A DNA stretch of 64,000 nt, taken from NCBI GenBank assembly GCA_035772735.1, contig JASDFA010000007.1, forward strand, positions 72,206,501 to 72,270,500, read 5' to 3'. Positions 57,784 through 64,000 of the stretch are shown here, piece after piece (within the stretch, counting starts at the first letter, position 1; the number at the start of each line of letters is the position of its first letter). Below the pieces are notes generated by a model, which did not search any database, was not told the DNA's origin, and saw only the letters and a list, made by a program, of their open reading frames with translations. Source of the stretch: Datura wrightii. Taxonomy: Eukaryota; Streptophyta; Magnoliopsida; Solanales; Solanaceae. A program made the position numbers and the translations under genes.

Positions 57784-59302
57784 ACACCCACAACTTATGA
57801 CTTTTGCATGTCCTCGGGCAAAGAAAACAAGAAAAAACTAAAAGCAACGCTTAATTAGAAAATAAACCTAGCATACTACAGCCACCATCAATCAACATTT
57901 GCACCATAAACTCAAACAACTTTTGACTCTTTTGCTTATAAACCAAATCAGTATATGCACATCAAGCAACCACAAACCATGATAAATAGGGATTAAGACA
58001 TGTCATCTAGCTATTAGCGGATAGTCAAGTCATCACCAATGCTTTTCGCATGAACAAATGGCAGAATCAAACACAAAACAACAAATGAAGTCCCCCACTC
58101 ACAGATATAGAAAAATATGAAACATGGGGTTGAACAAGTAAGAGTCTCACCCACACAAGGAAGTTCCAGATACTGCACATCAGATACCATAAAGTTGCCA
58201 TTATTTTCTCTACTTCGGCTCTTTTGATGGTCAAGCTAGGATCACTATAGGACTTGATTCGGCTTGAAATGTAGGCTTTCAAGTTGGGTATGGTATATAT
58301 GGAATATTTTTAATCACTAAACCCTCCTGATACTAAATACACGTGGCTCCATTTTTAACTTTTTTTTCACCCTTTTCGCATTTTCAACTTTTTCCTCCCT
58401 TTTCACCATTTTAATGCAATTGTATGGGTGTGGTGTGTTTTCAAATATTCATTCATTTTTCTCTTTTTGTTTCTTCTTTTCAAATTTTCTTTTGTCTTCT
58501 TACACCACACCTCATTTTTAACCCTTTTTCTTTTATCTTCCTTTTCACCTCCCTAAGATCTATGCACCCCTTCTCTAGCCACCCTCAACATAGGCATTTT
58601 TCTATGTCGAGGTTCACAATGTCCAAAGAGGGACTAGGGACAAAACAGTTTCATTATAAGAAATAGGTACGGTTAGTTGGTTATTCAAAGAAAAATAGTT
58701 CATTTTAGGCTCAAAATTAGGATCAGGGGAATCATATTATTTTGCTAGGGAACTTTAAGCTAAAATGGGCTAAACGACAATGGCCTATGATTCTTTCCTA
58801 ACCAACCATCCTAAAACCTATGTAAAGACCAACTAGGAAGTTTTAGATCCTCCATGCAATATTGAACTAGGTATAGACCTCACTCACTCAAGGTACATGT
58901 TTTGCATTCATTCTACCTATCTAATTTATACATAGCTAAAAAGAACTACTCATGCTAATACACTAAATGACACAAAAAGATCCATAGAAATCATGCTTTG
59001 CAATCAACGATTACATAGCTAACTATCAAAAATTTTTAAACAAGGTCAATTTTTCAAAACTTCAAAACTAGTGCAATTTATTGGCTGAGTGCTCCTAAAA
59101 TACTTTATAATTAAAAAAAATATCCAACATGTCATTTCTACTAGATTGCACGCCCGAGGGAAAAGAAACACGGCAAGAAAAACCCTCGGACGAATCCAAA
59201 AATCCCAAAAATACAAGCAAACCCCCTCTCCTTTTACAAAGAATGCTTCGTCCCCGAAGTATAGAATGTAAAATAGATGGAACAGAACATACCTATGGCG
59301 CA
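57784..59302 (-). other. ATc 3' internal non-coding region with polypurine tract
   Basis: The plus strand reads ACACCCACAACTTATGAC after the LTR; its complement is a purine-rich tract preceded by 'cccgaggacatgcaaaag', the usual layout before an Athila/Tat 3' LTR. The rest has no convincing ORF. Positions 58335–58560 are strongly pyrimidine-rich on the plus strand ('cttcttttcaaattttctttt'), so the element strand is purine-rich there. Confidence 0.65.
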
Positions 59303-60709
59303 CTAAGTTCTCTTGTCATCCTGCGGAGGTCGTACCTCTAATATAGTCATGGAGTTGGCGGTGGCCAGCGCACTCCATGGTGTATCAGTAGGGGGAATGG
59401 TTAACCCCTCACCAGTAATGGTCACTTCTACGACCTTAGGAATCACTGGGTCTGAATGTGGCTGACTTGAAGGGTCCTTTCCACCCACAAGCTCGACATG
59501 GAGCAGTGGTGGAGCTACCCGCTTCTCTCTCTCTCTCAAGTAGCTCTAGCCTATGCTCATCATGAGTCTATTGGCTCTCCATTCTTGCCCGCTTGCGTTC
59601 TCTTTTTTCTTTCCTTTTCTTCTTCTTTAGGGTCTCATCTCCAAGATCCTTAGAGACCCTCTTTTTCCGTTTTTCTCTCTCATCTCTTGTAGGTTCCCAA
59701 TATGCTGCCAAATCAAGCTCCCCATCTATGCCAATGTCAAGGTCAGGAAGAGTGGGGGCTGCTAGAATTGCCGGCTGCCATGATTAAAGCTTATCCACTT
59801 AGCTCCGAAGAGCCCCCAACTCCTCACGGAGGCTGCCAGTGTCAATCTGCTCGACCATGCAATTATTGAAGCGGCTCCCAAAGATATCTAGTCTAGTGTG
59901 TAGGACCTGTGCAACCGCCTCAATATCAGCATTCACCCAAGGCTTCACATTCTCTATCATATATCGTACCTTCTTCTCAGCTACGATTAGTCTCTTGGCC
60001 ATCTTTTGGAGAAATTCCTGAGGCACTAGCATATACCTGGCTAGGGTCTAGCTCAGAAGGCCCATAGGTGGTGTGGTGGAGGACTTGGGAGCTGCCTCTA
60101 AATGATTGACATCTATAGCTGGTATATCATCCTACTCCTGTGAGGTGGGGGTATTCACTTGCTCTCCTCCAATTATCCGTGGTATCAGGACTATGGTGGA
60201 AAGTCGTGCTTGGCTTATCGGGTTCATTCTATCCCGAATTAAGTCCATATCTGCTATTCGCTGTCCTTCAATCAACTACTCCTCACCATGATGCACGTTG
60301 ATACCTGGTTGTGTTCAGAGCCTGAATACGAGACTCGAGAATGGGATGGTAGTGCTTAATCCCATAGCCCGATCATGGATCTCCACTGCAATGATCCTTG
60401 GGATGTTGATGGGGTATCTGGACATGATACACGCCACCAATGCTGCTCTGTCTATGCTGAGGGTATTGTTATTCATGGTAGGGTCAACTGGTGGTAAACT
60501 AATATCCAGTAGGCTTTTGCTATGAAGATTAGTGAATTCTTTGTAACCTGCTTTCCGCTAGTGACCCATTTTGCTTCCTACTTGTCCTTAGCAATAACCC
60601 CAGATAACCACTAAATCTGGCTCCACCTCAAATCAATGCCTAACTGATTGATCTTTTTCATGGCGTCCACTCGGTAGTCATTGATCTTAGGCAAATTTAT
60701 ACGCCCAAG
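59303..60709 (-). pseudogene. ATc ORF3: 'putative plant transposon protein' type
   Basis: The minus strand from 60709 carries, across several frames, residues typical of the plant-transposon domain family (Pfam 'putative plant transposon protein'): WVTSGKQVTKNSL, LLDISLPPVDP, TLSIDRAALVACIMSRYPIN, IPRIIAVEIHDRAMG, then SSLVFRLCTQAGIN. A predicted coiled or helical part follows (FLQKMAKRLIVAEKKVRYMI, open 60032–59799), then a strongly basic stretch (KKKKRKERERKRARMES) that could be a nuclear signal, and an acidic/Pro-rich C-terminus to the stop at 59303. Its place between pol and the 3' LTR is that of the extra or env-like ORF of Athila elements. Function is not known. Stops and frameshifts break it, and ATd truncates it at 60709. 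Confidence 0.58.
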
Positions 60710-62098
60710 TGATACTCAAATGTGTCATTTTTCCTTGTTTATCTATCGATGTTTATACATTATCATGTGAATTGTAATAAAATGTGAATTTATACTAACC
60801 AACATGATTAGCGTGATTTTGCAGGAAAAATATAATTGTACAAAGCTAAGATGCATGTTAGGAGAAATCAGAATTGGACTCGGAAGTGAGCAAGGGAAAA
60901 AGCGCAAGGAGAGCACGAAGTAAAGGGGCTCCGCGATGGAGCCGTGTCACGCTGCCATCACGGATGCGTTCTGCCTGGATATGGAATTTTTGCCAAATTC
61001 CAGTGAAGGTGTGCATTGGGGCCGTGGCACGTTGGCCCAGCCCCGCGTTGCACGTCGTGCCACGTTGGGCCATAATACCTGGACATCTGAATTTTAGTAA
61101 GGGTCCGCGTTGGTGGCGTGTCACGGAGGCAGTGCTCCGCGATGCACTCCATGACACGTTGCTTGTTATTCCGGAAAAAATTCCCACTAGTATAAATAGA
61201 ACACTTAGGTTCATTTTTAATAATTCTGACTTGGTGGAGCAAGAACGTGGGTTACAGGCACTTGAGGGGACGAAAATCTCAGGGTTTTTCTCTATCTCCT
61301 TCTTCTTTATTTCAATTGCTTGTATGATTAACACTCATTTAACGATGTTTAATCCACAAATGAGTAGCTAAATTCCCTTCTTGCTGAGGTTAAGAACATT
61401 TGTATTGAAATGTAATTATTGATAAATTGGTTTTTCATCTTTTCTTCCATGGTTGTTCTATTGATTCTTGTTCTTACTGCATTAATGTGTGGCCAACGTT
61501 AATGTATATCTAAAAAGTCCGGTTTCACTCGAGAGAGCAAGAAATTGGAAAGTTGTGAATTGATAGGATATGATCTTTTCTTAATTTGGGAAAATTGAGA
61601 ATTGATTTACCTTCAGGATAGAAATATACCTAAAAGTCGTATTAGTCAATTAAGGAATCGGTTTTGTATGGCTAGAACATGAATTTCGTTTTATTACAGA
61701 AATGTAGGTGGAAGTTTCATGATTCTTAAGTTGGGTTAAATATGAGAGTTTTAATCCATAGGCAATAATTCTTGACTAGCAACCGGAAGAAAGATTAACC
61801 AAAATGTATTGATAATTTATTTCTCTACATGTTTATTTAACCTCAGCATGCTCATACTTATAGTTCAGACTCAAATTAGATATTCATTTTAGACTTAGTA
61901 TAAAATTAGGAAACAAAATATCAACCTTTTTTTTTCACATTGTTGTCTGCAATTTAGAATTAAAGTTTATTGACACTTGAGTAGATTGTTACTTTAGTCC
62001 AGTCTCTGTGGGATCGATACTTGGCTTACTTGAGCCACTTTACTACTTGTTCGACCACGTGCACTTGCGTGAAGTTAATATCCGAAATCATCCGAACA
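60710..62098 (+). repeat. ATd 5' LTR
   Basis: About 1.39 kb from TGATACTCAAATG to ATCCGAACA. It has a U3 cluster of CGTG-N-CACG near-palindromes (60943–61160), TATA box at 61191, ATGAGTAGCTAA at 61360–61371, a short oligo-T at 61927, and the terminal TGTGGGATCGATAC tract at 62008. The left end is placed by the TG and by the end of ATc ORF3 similarity; the partner LTR is not in the window, so it could shift by a few bases. Confidence 0.78.
61191..61198 (+). promoter_or_regulatory. Candidate TATA box of the ATd LTR promoter
   Basis: TATAAATA in 'ccactagtataaatagaac', about 480 bp into the LTR and directly after the motif cluster, as in ATa. The transcript would start near 61225. Confidence 0.65.
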
Positions 62099-62104
62099 AG
62101 TTTT

Positions 62105-62121
62105 TGGCGCCGTTGCCGGGG
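62105..62121 (+). other. ATd primer-binding site, tRNA-Asp type
   Basis: TGGCGCCGTTGCCGGGG is complementary to the 3' end of plant tRNA-Asp (GUC), the usual primer of Athila-group elements. It lies 6 bp after the LTR end and is intact over 17 bases. Confidence 0.9.
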
Positions 62122-62224
62122 ACTGGCAATTGGTATATTCTTCTTAAGTGTTAGTTTACTATTTTTTTCTTAGTGTTGACAACTTGGTCTTAGCCTGTAT
62201 TTTGCAGATACTAATTTCTGTTGA

Positions 62225-63886
62225 ACACTGGCAAGAGACAAGGAGCTGGTGGACTCATATTTAGAACCAGAAAGACAATTTCATCGTCAAAGGAGAGAAG
62301 CTCTAGAGAAAAAGCTGTAGTTGCTCAAACAAACAATCCTGGAGCAACAACAGAGTCCACCAGTTGTAAGGGCAATGTTAGTGCCCGAGGAGATGGCAGC
62401 TACGCCGGTTCGCGAGGTGGCAATTCCACATGCTAACAATGTCACATCTAGAATCCGCAAACCTGAGCCAGGAGGGAGGTTCGAGCTTAAACAAAATATG
62501 GTGCAATTGCAGCACACCAGCGGGCAATTCACAGGTCTCCCTCATGAGGATCCACAGCAACATCTCCAAAATTTTTTGGAGATAAGTGACACTTACATCC
62601 CCGCTGGAGTGTCATCAGATTATGTCCGGCTTACATTGTTCCCATTTTCACTTTTGGGAGAAGCCAAGAGGTGGTTGAAAGCTGAGCCACCTAATTCCAT
62701 CACCACGTGGGATGATCTTGCAAGGAAATTCTTGATTCGGTTCTTCCCATCCGGTAAAACAGCAAGACACAGAAGTCAAATTCTATGTTTTAAATAGAGA
62801 GAGGAAGAGAATCTGTATCAAGCCTGGGAGAGATTCAAATCTATGTTGCAGGATTGTCCTCATCATCACCAATCCAATGATGTGCTGGTGCATACTTTCA
62901 TAGAGGGTTTGGAACCCCACACAAAAATCTTGCTAGATTCAGCAGCTGGGGGACTAGCATTGGAGAAAAATTATGAGGAGCTGTATACCTTGTTGAATCG
63001 TATTTCGCAGGGAAATCCGGAGTGGAATGCGGATTCATCAAGAAGAGGAACAAGGAAAGCAGTAGGAGTCCTAGAAGTGGATGGTTTTACAGCTATCGCT
63101 ACACAGATAGCTGCGTTACAGAATCAACTCAACACCCACTTCAGTAACATGAGCATGAACCAGTCTCAAGCCCCAGTGAATGTAGTGCAGCAGATTTGGT
63201 GTGAAGTGTGCGAGAGTAGTGAACACTCAGCTGAGTGTTGTGGAGCAAATCCTGATTCGGTAAACTTTGTTGGAAATGTATAGAGAAACAACCACCTACA
63301 GTATGGCAACAGCTACAACTCCAACTGGAGGAATCACCCGAATTTCTCTTGGGGTAGCAATAACTATCAAGGGCAAGGTTCGAATCAGGGGGCGCAGAGA
63401 ACTCAAGGAGGGCAGCAGAACTATCAGGCACAATATAGAAGCAACAATGCACCTCCTCCACCACCATCATCCAGCATTGAGGAGATGTTCAAGACAATGA
63501 TAGCTAACCAAGATCAATTGCAGGCTGAGTACGTGAAATTGGCAGCCGAGGTAAAGAACAATCAGTTAGCTACAAAGGCGCTGGAGTACCAGTTTGGGCA
63601 ATTTGCTGGAGCCCAAAACACCAGGCCTAGAGGAGGACTTCCGAGTGACACGGATCCCAACCCCAAGCAAGTGAATGCAGTGACCACAAGGAGTGGTTTG
63701 CAACTTAAAGAGGTGGAACCAAAAAGACCACCTCAACAGTCGGGAGCAGCAGAAACTGAGATAGAGCAAAGTGACGAGAGGGGGAAGAAAAAGGAGGCTG
63801 AACCAGAAAGACCACCACCCCCGTTCCCTCAACGATTAAGAAACACAAGGAGGAGGCGTGTATCAAAAAGTTCATGGAGGTGCTGA
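62225..63886 (+). pseudogene. ATd gag (Athila type), three TAG stops in one frame
   Basis: A single frame runs from 62225 to 63886 with TAG at 62318, 62795 and 63281. In order: a charged N-terminus (SYLEPERQFHRQRREALEKK), the gag core (GQFTGLPHEDPQQHLQNFLE, RLTLFPFSLLGEAKRWLKAE, SITTWDDLARKFLIRFFPSG, LYQAWERFKSMLQDCPHHH, LLDSAAGGLALEKNYEELYT), a C-x2-C-x4-H-x4-C knuckle (CEVCESSEHSAEC), a Asn/Gln/Gly-rich part and a C-terminal VTTRSGLQLKE. No start Met is seen in this frame between the stop at 62222 and 62318. A one-base shift near 63836 moves the true continuation into another frame. Gag would form the particle. Confidence 0.88.
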
Positions 63887-64000
63887 AACAGGTACACATT
63901 AACTTACCTCTTGTTGATGTTTTGCAGGGAGTGCCGAAGTACGCAAAGTATATTAAGGACATCGTGGCGAACAAAAGCAGGTTGACTGAGTACGCTACGG
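63841..64000 (+). pseudogene. ATd gag-pol continuation in shifted frame
   Basis: From 63841 the frame one base over is open to the window end: KHKEEACIKKFMEVLKQVHI, then LPLVDVLQGVPKYAKYIKDI and NKSRLTE. This is the region just before the Athila protease. The switch from the previous frame indicates a single-base deletion or insertion at about 63836. Confidence 0.8.

Larger units (their letters stand above)
60710..64000 (+). mobile_element. ATd: Athila-like element, 5' part, runs off the window
   Basis: A plus-strand element with 5' LTR (60710–62098), tRNA-Asp primer site (62105), leader and gag reaching the window end. The gag is interrupted only by three TAG stops and one frameshift over 1.7 kb, so this is one of the better preserved elements here. 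It interrupts the ORF3 of ATc at 60709/60710, which makes it younger than ATc. The pol region and 3' LTR are beyond the window. Confidence 0.88.

Noticed and set aside
60874..61371. 165-codon ORF in the ATd LTR as a gene
   Set aside because: It crosses the U3 motif cluster, the TATA box and the R region, and resembles no protein. Overlapping long ORFs on the other strand indicate GC-rich repeats only.
1..64000. Host protein-coding genes
   Set aside because: Every stretch of recognisable coding sequence matches gag, pol or the ORF3 of retroelements. Remaining ORFs are short, lie in LTRs, or are antisense to pol.

Overview
The window is repeat-rich nuclear DNA of a flowering plant. No host gene, rRNA, tRNA or CRISPR array could be supported. 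Every coding trace belongs to LTR retrotransposons. They are of two kinds: Ty3/gypsy chromoviruses (gag–protease–RT–RNase H–integrase–chromodomain, initiator-tRNA-Met primer site, LTRs of about 2.2–2.6 kb, best fit the Tekay/Del clade) and Athila/Tat-type elements (tRNA-Asp primer site, Athila-like gag, LTRs of about 1.4–1.6 kb). The mix suggests a eudicot, and my impression is Solanaceae; that last step is inference. The texture is that of pericentromeric or heterochromatic DNA.

Labels used below: TK = chromovirus, AT = Athila-like. Layout, left to right. TKa (1–5661, minus, cut by the window edge) sits inside an LTR of an older copy (TK0, 5662–6804). ATa (6805–8940, plus) is the 3' end and 3' LTR of an Athila-like element. 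TKb (8941–12918, plus) is a very decayed chromovirus body. ATb (12919–14987, minus) is a second Athila-like 3' end in opposite orientation. TKc (14988–21378, minus) has a gag and LTRs but no pol. TKd (21379–45342, minus) is an old host element holding two complete, datable insertions: TKe (21974–31910, duplicated site AACAC) inside its gag and TKf (34088–44077, duplicated site TTAGC) inside its 5' LTR. TKg (45343–46415) is a leader plus LTR remnant. ATc (46416–60709, minus) has its 3' LTR split by TKh (46535–56266, duplicated site GTAAT/GTTAT) and carries an extra 3' ORF resembling the 'putative plant transposon protein' family. ATd (60710–64000, plus) is the 5' end of an Athila-like element with LTR, primer site and a nearly continuous gag, running off the window.

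How the parts work together: in each element the LTR supplies promoter and polyadenylation signals, a host tRNA primes reverse transcription at the primer-binding site, gag forms the particle, and pol copies and integrates the DNA. All pol copies seen here are broken by stops, frameshifts or loss of catalytic residues, so none looks autonomous. Many stops are TAG at positions where sister copies have CAG, the pattern expected from deamination of methylated CHG sites.

The most interesting non-coding structure is in the LTRs: clustered 9-bp near-palindromes in U3 (ACGA-S-TCGT in chromoviruses, CGTG-N-CACG in ATd), a hairpin with compensatory changes shared by the chromovirus LTRs, a tandem array of small hairpins in the TKf LTRs, and a conserved three-codon mini-ORF (ATGAGTAGCTAA) in three Athila-like LTRs.
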